DNA from: Pirellulales bacterium
GTDB lineage: Bacteria > Planctomycetota > Planctomycetia > Pirellulales > JAEUIK01
Length of the DNA: 34,392 nt
Assembly: GCA_019694455.1 (NCBI GenBank)
Contig: JAIBBY010000050.1
Span: 1-34,392 of the forward strand
Direction: 5' to 3'
This document shows, one piece after another, positions 27,567-34,392 of this stretch (positions within the stretch are counted from its first letter, which is position 1; each line of letters begins with the position of its first letter). The translations under genes were made by a program, and so were the position numbers. The notes under the pieces are model-generated. The model worked only from the letters and a program-made list of their open reading frames with translations, was not told where the DNA came from and did not search any database.

Positions 27567-29447
27567 ATGTCGATCGACCCTGACGCCGCGCCAACGACTC
27601 GCCGGTTGCTCCTGCGCCTGGGGCAACTGGCGTGGAAGTATCGCCTGGGGTGCGCGCAGCTTTTGGCGCTACAGCTTGTGGTGCTGGCGCTGACGCTGGC
27701 GACGTTCACGGCGCTGGGGTTGGCGGTGGATGTGGTGCGCCAGCATGCCGCGCCCGGCGGCCCCGCATTGAACTGGCCCGCGGGCCTGGCGCCGCCCGCC
27801 GACTGGTCGCCCCGTTTCACGGTGGCCGCGCTGGCCGCCGCCATGCTGTCGCTGGCCGCGGCGCGGGGCGTGGCCAACTACTGGTACGCGCGGGTCGCCG
27901 CGCGCTTTGTGCATCAGCGGATGGTGGTCGATCTGCGCGCCTTGGTTTATGAAAAGCTGCAGCGCTTGAGCTTTCGGTTTTTCGCCGATCATCACAGCGG
28001 CTCGATCATTGGTCGCGTGACCGCCGACGTGCAATCGCTGCGCGTGTTCGTCGATGGCGTGGTGCTGCAAGCGCTCACGCTGGGCCTGTCGCTCGCCTTT
28101 TATCTGGCGTACATGCTGCGGATCCACGTCGGGCTGACTTTGCTCTGTCTGGCCAGCACGCCGGTGATGTGGGCGATCTCGGCTAGCTTTTCGCGGCGAG
28201 TGAAGCCGGCCTACGCCAAGAACCGCGAGTTGTTCGACCAGATGCTATTGGCGCTCACCGAGAACGTGCGCGGCGTGCAGGTGGTGAAGGGCTTTGCCCG
28301 CCACGACGAGGAGCGCGCCAAGTTTGCGCGGGCCAACCGCGCGGTCACCGATCAGCAGCATTGGATTTTTTGGCGGGTGAGCTTGTTTTCTCCCACGATT
28401 GAGCTGCTCACGCAGTTCAATCTGGTCGCGCTGTTGGGCTACGGCGGCTACCTGGTCATGCAGGGCGATTTGGCGCTGGGCTCGGGGCTGATCGTCTTCT
28501 CGAATTTGTTGCAACAGTTTTCCGGCCAGGTAAGCAAGGTCACCAGCATCGTCAACAGCGTGCAGCAGAGCCTGATCGGCGCACGGCGGGTGTTTGAGGT
28601 GCTCGACGCGCCGATCGAGATCCAAAGCCCAGCCAACCCGCGCCCGCTGGGCCGCGCGCGGGGGGAGATTGAGTTCGAGTTTGTCGAGTTTCGCCATCAG
28701 GCGCAGCCCGTCCTCAGCGACATCTCGCTGTGGATACCGGCGGGGCAGTGCGTGGCGCTGCTGGGCGCCACGGGGTCGGGCAAGTCGTCTTTGTTGAATT
28801 TGATACCGCGCTACTTCGACGCGACGGGCGGCCGCGTGCTGATCGACGGGATCGACGTGCGCGAGTTGGATGTGGATGAGCTGCGCCGCAACATTGGCGT
28901 AGTGCCGCAGGAGACGACGCTGTTTGGCGACACGGTGGCCGCCAACATCGCCTTTGGAAAGCCAGACGCCAGCCGCGAGCAAATCGAACGCGCGGCGCGC
29001 ATCGCGCGAGCGCACGACTTCATCACCGGGCTGCCCGACGGCTACGACACCGTATTGAAAGAAGGGGGCAAGGACCTTTCTGGCGGGCAGCGGCAACGAC
29101 TGGCGATTGCCCGCGCCTTGCTCCTGGAGCCGCCGATTTTGTTGCTCGACGATCCGACGGCGGCGATCGATCCGCAGACCGAGGACGAGATCTTGCAAGC
29201 GATGGAGCAGGCGATGGCGGGCCGAACAACGCTGGTGGTGGCGCATCGGCTGAGCACGTTGCGCCGCGCCGACCTGGTGGTGGTGCTGGACGGGGGGCGG
29301 ATTGTCGAGCTAGGCACGCACGAACAGTTGATGCGCAGCCGCGGCCTGTATTGGCGGGCCGCCAGCCTGCAAAGCGATGGGCAAGTGATCGAAGACGCGC
29401 CGCTACGGTTGCCGGCGCACGACGCCTATGCCTCGGACGCCGCCTAG
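27567..29447 (+). CDS. ABC exporter half-transporter, degenerate-site subunit
   Basis: 626 residues. An N-terminal six-helix type I exporter membrane domain (~15-330) precedes a nucleotide-binding domain (~365-600). The NBD has Walker A GATGSGKSS, Q-loop VPQET, a canonical LSGGQRQR signature (~505-512), Walker B ILLLDD and the switch histidine in VVAHRLST. The residue after Walker B is Asp529 instead of the catalytic Glu, the mark of a degenerate ATP site. The next gene (20-nt gap) encodes a second half-transporter with the complementary change, so the two should form a heterodimeric exporter in the inner membrane. ATG 27567 (MSIDPD) is chosen because family similarity begins there; ATG 27495 is in frame and would add 24 residues. 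Neither has a strong Shine-Dalgarno. The substrate is not known. Confidence 0.85.
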   Translation: MSIDPDAAPTTRRLLLRLGQLAWKYRLGCAQLLALQLVVLALTLATFTALGLAVDVVRQHAAPGGPALNWPAGLAPPADWSPRFTVAALAAAMLSLAAARGVANYWYARVAARFVHQRMVVDLRALVYEKLQRLSFRFFADHHSGSIIGRVTADVQSLRVFVDGVVLQALTLGLSLAFYLAYMLRIHVGLTLLCLASTPVMWAISASFSRRVKPAYAKNRELFDQMLLALTENVRGVQVVKGFARHDEERAKFARANRAVTDQQHWIFWRVSLFSPTIELLTQFNLVALLGYGGYLVMQGDLALGSGLIVFSNLLQQFSGQVSKVTSIVNSVQQSLIGARRVFEVLDAPIEIQSPANPRPLGRARGEIEFEFVEFRHQAQPVLSDISLWIPAGQCVALLGATGSGKSSLLNLIPRYFDATGGRVLIDGIDVRELDVDELRRNIGVVPQETTLFGDTVAANIAFGKPDASREQIERAARIARAHDFITGLPDGYDTVLKEGGKDLSGGQRQRLAIARALLLEPPILLLDDPTAAIDPQTEDEILQAMEQAMAGRTTLVVAHRLSTLRRADLVVVLDGGRIVELGTHEQLMRSRGLYWRAASLQSDGQVIEDAPLRLPAHDAYASDAA

Positions 29448-29467
29448 CCGCGAGCCACGTCAGCGCC

Positions 29468-31282
29468 ATGCAAAAAGCCGCCAACAAGCCGACCGCCGCC
29501 GAGCCGATGGATCGCGAGTTCGAGCTGCCGAGCCGCCCACTCGACAGCGAATTGATCGCGTGGCTGTATGGCTACACGCGGCCACACGCGCGGCAGCGCA
29601 ACCTACTGCTGGCGCTGGTGGCGCTGCGTTCGGCGCAACTGCCACTGTTGGCGTGGGCGACGGGGCGGATCATCACGGGGCCGATCACCGCGGGCGACCC
29701 GCGCGGCCTGGCCTGGGGGCTGGCGGGCTTTGTGGCGCTGGCCTTGTTCACGCAACTGACGTTTCATTTTCGGCAGCGCTATGCCTTGGAACTGGGAGAG
29801 GCGGTGGTGCATGACTTGCGCGCCGACATCTTCGCGCAGCTCCAGAGGTTGCAGCTTGGCTTTTTCAATCAGACCAAGCTGGGGCGGATCATCAGTCGCG
29901 TCACCTCCGACGCCGAGGCGGTGCGGGCCGGCGTACAAGAGGTGTGCTTTGCCGGGCTGGTGAGCGGCGGCCAGATGGTGATCGCCGCCGCGCTGATGCT
30001 GTGGTGCGACCCCTTGCTGTTTGGCCTGGTGTTGGCGATCGCGCCGGGGCTGTGGCTGATCAACAACCACTTTCGCCGCCGGCTCAGCCGACTGCACCGC
30101 GACGTACAAGAGAGCTTCAGCCGCGTCACGTCGACATTGGCCGAGACGGTGCAAGGCATTCAGGTGATTCAAGGCTTTGTGCGGCAAGAGACGAACAGCC
30201 GCCGCTTTCATGCGCTGGTGGCCGATCATTCGCGCTACAACTTTGAAGCGGCCCGTACCGCCGGCCTGTTTGGCCCGTTGCTCGACCTGAACAGCCAGTT
30301 CTTTTTGGCGACGCTGTTGATCGTGGGGGGCTGGCGCGCGCTGGCCGCTGGCTCGTCGCTGCCGCTGGGAGACCTGATTCAGTTTTTGTTTTTGGCGAAC
30401 ATCTTCTTTGGCCCCATTCAAACCCTGGGCGACCTCTACAATCAGGCGCTAGTGTCGATGGCGGGCGCCGAGCGCGTGCGCGCCCTCTTGGAAACCGAAC
30501 CCGAGTGGCAAGACTGGCCGGACGCCAGCGCGGCGCGGCGACTGCGCGGGCGCGTGGAGTTCGACCGGGTCACCTTCAGCTACGTCCCGGCGCGCCCGGT
30601 GCTGCACGGCGTGAGCTTTGTGGCCGAGCCAGGACAAACCATCGCGCTGGTCGGTCACACCGGCAGCGGCAAGACCTCGATCATCAACCTGATCGCCAAG
30701 TTCTATCTGCCGGACGCCGGCCAGGTACTGATCGACGGGCAAGACCTGCGCGGGCTGGACACCGACGACTATCGGCGCCAGATCGGCGTGGTGCTGCAAA
30801 ACAACTTTTTGTTCACCGGCACGGTGCTGGAGAATATCCGCGTTGGCCGCCCCAGCGCGACCGACGCCGAGGTGCAAGGGGCCGTCGAGCGGCTAGGCTG
30901 CGCCGACATCCTGGCCGCGTTGCCGAACGGGCTGCAGACTGAGGTGGGGGAAGGCGCCTGCCGCCTGTCGCTAGGACAACGGCAACTGGTCTGTTTTGCG
31001 CGGGCGCTATTGGCCGACCCGAGCATCTTGATCCTCGACGAGGCGACCAGTTCGATCGACGTGCTGACCGAGTATCGCATTGGGCAGGCTTTGGCGCGGC
31101 TGTTGGCGGGGCGGACCAGCTTTGTGGTGGCGCACCGGTTGAGCACCATTCGCGGCGCCGATTTGGTGCTGGTGCTCGACGAAGGCCAGATTGTCGAACG
31201 GGGCACGCACGCCGAACTGGTCGCCGCGGGAGGCGTTTACGCGCGGCTGCACGAGCAGTTTGCGCGGGCGACGGCGGCCTAG
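29468..31282 (+). CDS. ABC exporter half-transporter, catalytic-site subunit
   Basis: 604 residues. A membrane domain with exporter coupling-helix-type sequences (GRIISRVTSDAEAV near 140) is followed by an NBD with Walker A GHTGSGKT (396-403), VLQNNF Q-loop, Walker B ILILDE with catalytic Glu525, and AHRLST switch. The signature is LSLGQ (500-504) rather than LSGGQ. Paired with the preceding subunit, its own Walker motifs would face a perfect LSGGQ and form the active site, while its deviant signature would face the Asp529 site. This is the pattern known for TM287/288- and BmrCD-type heterodimeric exporters. ATG 29468 follows the upstream stop by 20 nt; the frame is open further upstream but that part overlaps the first gene. 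It ends 13 nt from the convergent GAPDH gene. Confidence 0.88.
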   Translation: MQKAANKPTAAEPMDREFELPSRPLDSELIAWLYGYTRPHARQRNLLLALVALRSAQLPLLAWATGRIITGPITAGDPRGLAWGLAGFVALALFTQLTFHFRQRYALELGEAVVHDLRADIFAQLQRLQLGFFNQTKLGRIISRVTSDAEAVRAGVQEVCFAGLVSGGQMVIAAALMLWCDPLLFGLVLAIAPGLWLINNHFRRRLSRLHRDVQESFSRVTSTLAETVQGIQVIQGFVRQETNSRRFHALVADHSRYNFEAARTAGLFGPLLDLNSQFFLATLLIVGGWRALAAGSSLPLGDLIQFLFLANIFFGPIQTLGDLYNQALVSMAGAERVRALLETEPEWQDWPDASAARRLRGRVEFDRVTFSYVPARPVLHGVSFVAEPGQTIALVGHTGSGKTSIINLIAKFYLPDAGQVLIDGQDLRGLDTDDYRRQIGVVLQNNFLFTGTVLENIRVGRPSATDAEVQGAVERLGCADILAALPNGLQTEVGEGACRLSLGQRQLVCFARALLADPSILILDEATSSIDVLTEYRIGQALARLLAGRTSFVVAHRLSTIRGADLVLVLDEGQIVERGTHAELVAAGGVYARLHEQFARATAA

Positions 31283-31295
31283 CGGGGTGGCGCGG

Positions 31296-32303
31296 TCAGC
31301 GGCGCGCGGTTTTGCAGACCGCCAGCGCCTCGCGAATCATCTGATTGGCGTAGCCCCATTCGTTGTCGTACCAGCTCATGACTTTGACTAGGTCGCCGTC
31401 GACAACGCGGGTCAGGTCGAGATCGACCACCGACGCGCGCGAGTCGCCAATGATGTCGGATGAGACCAGCGGATCGCGCGTGACGCCGAGCACTCCGGCA
31501 TAGCGTGGCGAGTCGGCTTCCTCGGTGAGAATCTGGTTCACCTCTTCCACAGTGGTCTTTCGCGAAGTGACAAACGTGATGTCGGCCAACGATCCGGCGG
31601 GAATCGGCGCCCGGATCGCGATGCCGTCGAAGCGACCCGCGTACTGCGGCAGCGCGCGCGTGGTGGCGCGCGCGGCGCCGGTGTCGGACGGCACCAGGTT
31701 AGCGGCCCCCGCCCGGCCGCGCCGCAAGCGCGGATGAGAACGATCGACGATCGACTGAGTGGAGGTGTAGGCGTGCACGGTGGTCAGCATCGATTTTTCG
31801 AAGCCGATGCGGCGGCCGATGACCTCGACGATCGGCGTGATGCAGTTGGTGGTGCAACTGGCGCAGGAGACGATAGCGGTCGCGTCGCCGGGCGCATTCA
31901 CGCCGTGGACTACGGTTTCGACGTCTTCATCCTTGGAGGGCGCCGACAGCAGCACCACGCGCGCGCCGGCGCGGATGTGCTTCGCCAGATCTTCGCGCCG
32001 CGTGAGCGCGCCGGTGCATTCGAACACCAGTTCGACGCCGAGATCCTTCCACGGGAGTTCCGCCGGGTCGCGGCTGCCGAGCTTTTGCAGTTTGTGGCCG
32101 GCGACGATCAGGTTGGGCCCGTCGATCGCCACCGACTTGGGGTAACGCCGGTACACCGTGTCGTACCGCAGCAGGTAAGCCAGGTTGTCGACGTCTCCCA
32201 GATCGTTGATGGCGACCACGTCCAGCGAGGGCTCGTCGATCGCCAGCTTCAAGACCGCGCGGCCGATGCGTCCCAGACCGTTAATGGCGACTTTGGTGCT
32301 CAT
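31296..32303 (-). CDS. gap: Glyceraldehyde-3-phosphate dehydrogenase (type I family)
   Basis: 335 residues, normal family length. The Rossmann fingerprint is NGLGRIGR (8-15) with IND at 32-34 for NAD binding; the catalytic Cys150 is in SCASCTTNC and the activating His177 in TTVHAYT. The C-terminal SWYDNEWGYANQM is diagnostic. It oxidises glyceraldehyde 3-phosphate to 1,3-bisphosphoglycerate in the cytoplasm. The segment 181-225 (STQSIVDRSHPRLRRGRAGAANLVPSDTGAARATTRAL) differs from the usual DQRLLD-type glycolytic enzymes and suggests a paralogous clade. It ends a co-directional run of rhodanese, DUF488 and double-HMA genes; the HMA stop lies 41 nt upstream. ATG 32303 has AGGGGGA ten bases upstream. 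Whether it serves glycolysis or a specialised role is open. Confidence 0.93.
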   Translation of the reverse strand: MSTKVAINGLGRIGRAVLKLAIDEPSLDVVAINDLGDVDNLAYLLRYDTVYRRYPKSVAIDGPNLIVAGHKLQKLGSRDPAELPWKDLGVELVFECTGALTRREDLAKHIRAGARVVLLSAPSKDEDVETVVHGVNAPGDATAIVSCASCTTNCITPIVEVIGRRIGFEKSMLTTVHAYTSTQSIVDRSHPRLRRGRAGAANLVPSDTGAARATTRALPQYAGRFDGIAIRAPIPAGSLADITFVTSRKTTVEEVNQILTEEADSPRYAGVLGVTRDPLVSSDIIGDSRASVVDLDLTRVVDGDLVKVMSWYDNEWGYANQMIREALAVCKTARR

Positions 32304-32344
32304 GTTGTTTCAATCCCCCTGATGAATGATGGAAATAGCCGCTC

Positions 32345-32818
32345 TCACACTTGAACCCGCGCGCTAAAGCCGGCGGCGTTGATGGCCTGGACCAGCGCCG
32401 CGGGCTTAAAGTCGCCGGTGACCACAAACGATGTCGCGCCAGGGGTGGCCGTGTCGCCAGTCACGCCGGCAACGGTGGCGATGGCCTGCCGAATGGCGTC
32501 GCAACACAAATCGCAGCAGTTGTGGATGCCGGAGACTCGCAGCCGATGGACATTGCCCGGTGGGATATTGCCCACGGGGCGGATCGCGAATTGCTCACTG
32601 TCGGCGCGGCCATAGAAGCCGGCGGCGGCGATCGCGTCCAGCGCTTGTTGGGCCGCGGCGTCGTCTGGGGCGGTTACGGTCACGGTTCCGTCGTGCAGAT
32701 CGCATTGCGATTCTGCCCCCGCGACGGTTTGAACCGCCTGGTTCACCGCCTGCGCGCAGCCTTGGCAACACAGGTGAACGCCGCGCAGTTGCAGCCGAGT
32801 GTCGGTTTGATTTGTCAT
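32345..32818 (-). CDS. Double heavy-metal-associated-like domain protein with CC-type sites
   Basis: 157 residues. Two successive ferredoxin-fold HMA-like domains, ~8-72 and ~90-155. The first site reads GVHLCCQGC (C17, C18, C21) and the second GIHNCCDLCC (C101, C102, C105, C106). Each keeps a C-x-x-C spacing but has an extra adjacent Cys and lacks the Met of the classic GMxCxxC. A copper, zinc or other soft-metal binding or chaperone role is inferred. No signal peptide is obvious, so it is probably cytoplasmic. ATG 32818 is secure: AAAGGAG lies six bases upstream. It lies 41 nt before the GAPDH gene and 95 nt after DUF488, all on the same strand. The metal is unknown. Confidence 0.8.
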   Translation of the reverse strand: MTNQTDTRLQLRGVHLCCQGCAQAVNQAVQTVAGAESQCDLHDGTVTVTAPDDAAAQQALDAIAAAGFYGRADSEQFAIRPVGNIPPGNVHRLRVSGIHNCCDLCCDAIRQAIATVAGVTGDTATPGATSFVVTGDFKPAALVQAINAAGFSARVQV

Positions 32819-32824
32819 GATCGA

Positions 32825-32831
32825 CTCCTTT
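32825..32831 (-). promoter_or_regulatory. Strong ribosome binding site of the double-HMA gene
   Basis: Reads AAAGGAG on the minus strand with a six-base spacer to ATG 32818. It fixes the 157-residue product against a much longer open frame that extends upstream through the DUF488 and rhodanese genes. Confidence 0.75.
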
Positions 32832-32913
32832 GATAGTCGCTGGCTGGTGGTCTCCTGGCCGCGCATTTCGCCCGCGCCGGGCCCTCCGTGGCTCGGCGCG
32901 CTACATGTTGTTG

Positions 32914-33258
32914 TTAGTGTCCCTGGAGATGTCGTTTCAGCGCCAGCGCGCCGTTGTGCGCTTCGTCGCGCGCGGCATAGACCAGGGTGACGGTCCCCTC
33001 CTTCGCCTTTTGCTTGAGAAGCCGGACGGCGTCTGGGTGCTCGCGCAATTCGCCGCGATAGCGCTCTTCGAATTGCTTCCAGCGGGCCGGGTCGTGCCCG
33101 AACCATTTGCGCAGCTCGGGACTGGGGGCGATGTCTTTCAGCCACAGATCGACCGCGGCGCGTTTTTTGGTCAGCCCGCGCGGCCACAGACGTTCCACCA
33201 AGACACGCACGCCGTCCTGGGAAGAAGGCTCCTCGTAAACTCGCTTCAACTTCAACAT
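32914..33258 (-). CDS. DUF488 family protein (YeaO-like)
   Basis: 114 residues. Typical DUF488 sequence: VRVLVERLWPRGLTKKRAAVDLWLKDIAPSPELRKWFGHDP, then a FEERYRGEL helix and a C-terminal TLVYAARDEAHNGALALKRHL. The function of the family is not established; members are small cytoplasmic proteins often found near stress or metal genes. ATG 33258 is chosen because AGGAGA lies seven bases upstream; an earlier in-frame start would add unrelated residues. Neighbours on the same strand are rhodanese (104 nt upstream) and double-HMA (95 nt downstream). The gaps are long enough for separate transcripts but the common orientation suggests a unit. Confidence 0.88.
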   Translation of the reverse strand: MLKLKRVYEEPSSQDGVRVLVERLWPRGLTKKRAAVDLWLKDIAPSPELRKWFGHDPARWKQFEERYRGELREHPDAVRLLKQKAKEGTVTLVYAARDEAHNGALALKRHLQGH

Positions 33259-33265
33259 GTCCGTG

Positions 33266-33271
33266 TCTCCT
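33266..33271 (-). promoter_or_regulatory. Ribosome binding site of the DUF488 gene
   Basis: Reads AGGAGA on the minus strand, seven bases before ATG 33258. It supports this start over the upstream in-frame ones. Confidence 0.65.
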
Positions 33272-33362
33272 GTTGCCGCCACCGTTTGAAAATCGCTCTG
33301 ACCGCTTGGCGCACGCCGGCACGTCGCACGGCATGCGCCGAACCAGACCGAACCGCGCCGGC

Positions 33363-33680
33363 TCATCCGGCTTCGTGCTGCCAGGCGTCGAAGCCCCCGG
33401 TGTAGCGCGACACGGCGGTGAAGCCGGCAATTTCCAATCGGCGCGCGGCCTTCTCCGAGGCGTCACACTCTTGGCTTGCGCAGTAAACGACCACCGGTTG
33501 ATCTTTGCCGCCCGATTCTTGCTCGACGCGCGCGACAAAGTCGCTGCGGTCCAGGGGCACACTGATCGCGCCGGGAATGCGCGTGGCTTCGAACGACTCC
33601 GCTGGCAGCGTGTCGACCAAGGTGAGACCCGCATTCTTGTCGCGCATGATCTTTAGTTCGTCGGTCGAGATCGTTTTCAT
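33363..33680 (-). CDS. Single-domain rhodanese-like protein
   Basis: 105 residues, a complete single rhodanese domain. LVDTLPAESFEATRIPGAISVPL (21-43) is the conserved first half, and VVVYCASQECDASEKAARRLEIAGF (63-87) holds the active-site loop with Cys67 and a second Cys72. The end, RYTGGFDAWQ, is the usual C-terminal signature. Such proteins carry persulfide sulfur or reduce thiols in the cytoplasm; the exact acceptor is unknown. ATG 33680 has GGAG (33687-33690) six bases upstream, with AAAGGAA just beyond. It is the first gene of the minus-strand group rhodanese, DUF488, double-HMA, GAPDH. The loop CASQEC with two cysteines differs from the common CxxGxR loop of thiosulfate sulfurtransferases. 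Confidence 0.92.
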   Translation of the reverse strand: MKTISTDELKIMRDKNAGLTLVDTLPAESFEATRIPGAISVPLDRSDFVARVEQESGGKDQPVVVYCASQECDASEKAARRLEIAGFTAVSRYTGGFDAWQHEAG

Positions 33681-33892
33681 CGCTAACTCCGTTCCTTTGG
33701 GTGGTTACCGCTTGCAGATCGCACTCAAACCTTGAAGGCTGCAATGCTCGTACCAATCGCGACGGACTTGCGACAGCAACCGGTCCAGAAGTGCCGATCG
33801 CACGCGAATCGTCCAGGGCTGCTACGCCCCGCTGGGCGGGCGTGGTACAACAAAGGTTTCCGGCTGGAAACACGGTCCCGAGCGCCAGAGAA

Positions 33893-34392
33893 ATGACGCC
33901 CGCAGCCAGATTTGCTTGGCCACGAACGATTGCCGCCGTGTGGGTGTTGTGCTGCGTGGCGCTGGCGGCGCGGGCAGACGAAGCGGCCAGCGCGGTCCGT
34001 GAGGCGCCCGGCGACATCGATGCGCTTTTTCCGCGCGAGTTGGTTTGCTTCTGCGATTACGACAAAAACCCGGTCTTCGCCGGCGCGGGGCCAGGGCATT
34101 GGGATCAGGCGATCCGCGAGCGCGGTTGGATCTTGCGCGACGCCGATGGCTGGCGGATGTGGTACACCGGCTACGACGGCACGCGCGAGGGGCTCAAGAT
34201 GCTGGGCTACGCCACCTCGCCCGACGGGCTCACGTGGACGCGGTACGCGGGCAATCCGCTCGACAGCGAACATTGGATCGAAGACATGATCGTGACGCGC
34301 GACGGCGACCGGCTGTTGATGTTCGCCGAGGGCCGAGGCGACGTGGCGCATTGGTTCACCTCGACCGACGGTTTGCATTGGGCGCCGCAAGG
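33893..34392 (+). CDS. Secreted five-bladed beta-propeller glycosidase-like protein, N-terminal part (cut by window edge)
   Basis: 166 codons are visible and continue past the window end. ATG 33893 begins a signal peptide: basic residues, then AAVWVLCCVALAARADE with cleavage near residue 24. The mature part holds NPVFAGAGPGHWDQAIRERG, WRMWYTGYDG, LGYATSPDGLTWTRY and IEDMIVTRDGDRLLMFAEGR. These are the repeated blade motifs of the GH32/43/130-like beta-propeller superfamily, as seen in many planctomycete secreted glycosidase-like proteins. The catalytic acids cannot be assigned from this fragment. The gene is divergent from the rhodanese gene, with a 212-bp spacer. AGAGA lies a few bases before the ATG. 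Specificity unknown. Confidence 0.75.
   Translation, partial: MTPAARFAWPRTIAAVWVLCCVALAARADEAASAVREAPGDIDALFPRELVCFCDYDKNPVFAGAGPGHWDQAIRERGWILRDADGWRMWYTGYDGTREGLKMLGYATSPDGLTWTRYAGNPLDSEHWIEDMIVTRDGDRLLMFAEGRGDVAHWFTSTDGLHWAPQ

Noticed and set aside
32345..33634. One long minus-strand gene covering double-HMA and upstream sequence
   Set aside because: The upstream part runs out of frame through the DUF488 and rhodanese genes; a strong AAAGGAG fixes the start at 32818.

Overview
The window reads as chromosomal DNA from a planctomycete, most likely of the Pirellulales type. The evidence is: GC-rich coding with strongly GC third positions; a DUF1587/1592/1588/1585 cytochrome-like protein followed by a DUF1552 protein; two giant surface proteins that begin with the basic 'LE.RR.L' (LEPR-XLL-like) N-terminal motif; dockerin type I repeats; a PEP-CTERM tail; and a serine/threonine kinase fused to TPRs. 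No phage, transposase, tRNA, rRNA or CRISPR array was seen.

Layout. Positions 1-89 (-) hold the N-terminus of a cysteine desulfurase. Positions 90-1223 are gene-free and contain a mosaic of short dispersed repeats with hairpins. A minus-strand block follows: a crotonase-family hydratase (1224-2015), a secreted CehA/McbA-type metallohydrolase (2047-4347), and a 1863-residue multidomain metzincin-like protein with PPC, PKD and dockerin modules (4482-10073). Divergently, on the plus strand, come a second crotonase-family protein (10536-11513), the planctomycete cytochrome-like protein (11612-15712) and a DUF1552 protein (15730-17034).

Next, on the minus strand, a 1527-residue LEPR-XLL-type surface protein (20763-25346) overlaps by 17 nt the start of a membrane-anchored Ser/Thr kinase with a TPR C-terminus (17042-20779). 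A small unrecognised protein with a consensus -10 box follows (25703-26203, +), then an SGNH-hydrolase/dockerin/PEP-CTERM protein (26236-27192, -). Two tandem ABC exporter half-transporters (27567-29447 and 29468-31282, +) have the sequence hallmarks of an asymmetric heterodimer. The last minus-strand group is rhodanese, DUF488, a double heavy-metal-associated-like protein and a GAPDH paralog (33680 down to 31296). The window ends in the 5' part of a secreted beta-propeller glycosidase-like gene (33893 onward, +).

Themes. Much of the window encodes cell-surface or secreted proteins. The three most interesting units are the overlapping surface-protein/kinase gene pair, the asymmetric ABC exporter, and the small thiol/metal-flavoured cluster built around a protein with two unusual Cys-Cys metal-site motifs. 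Starts were chosen from ribosome binding sites, signal-like N-termini and family alignment from memory; no database search was possible.
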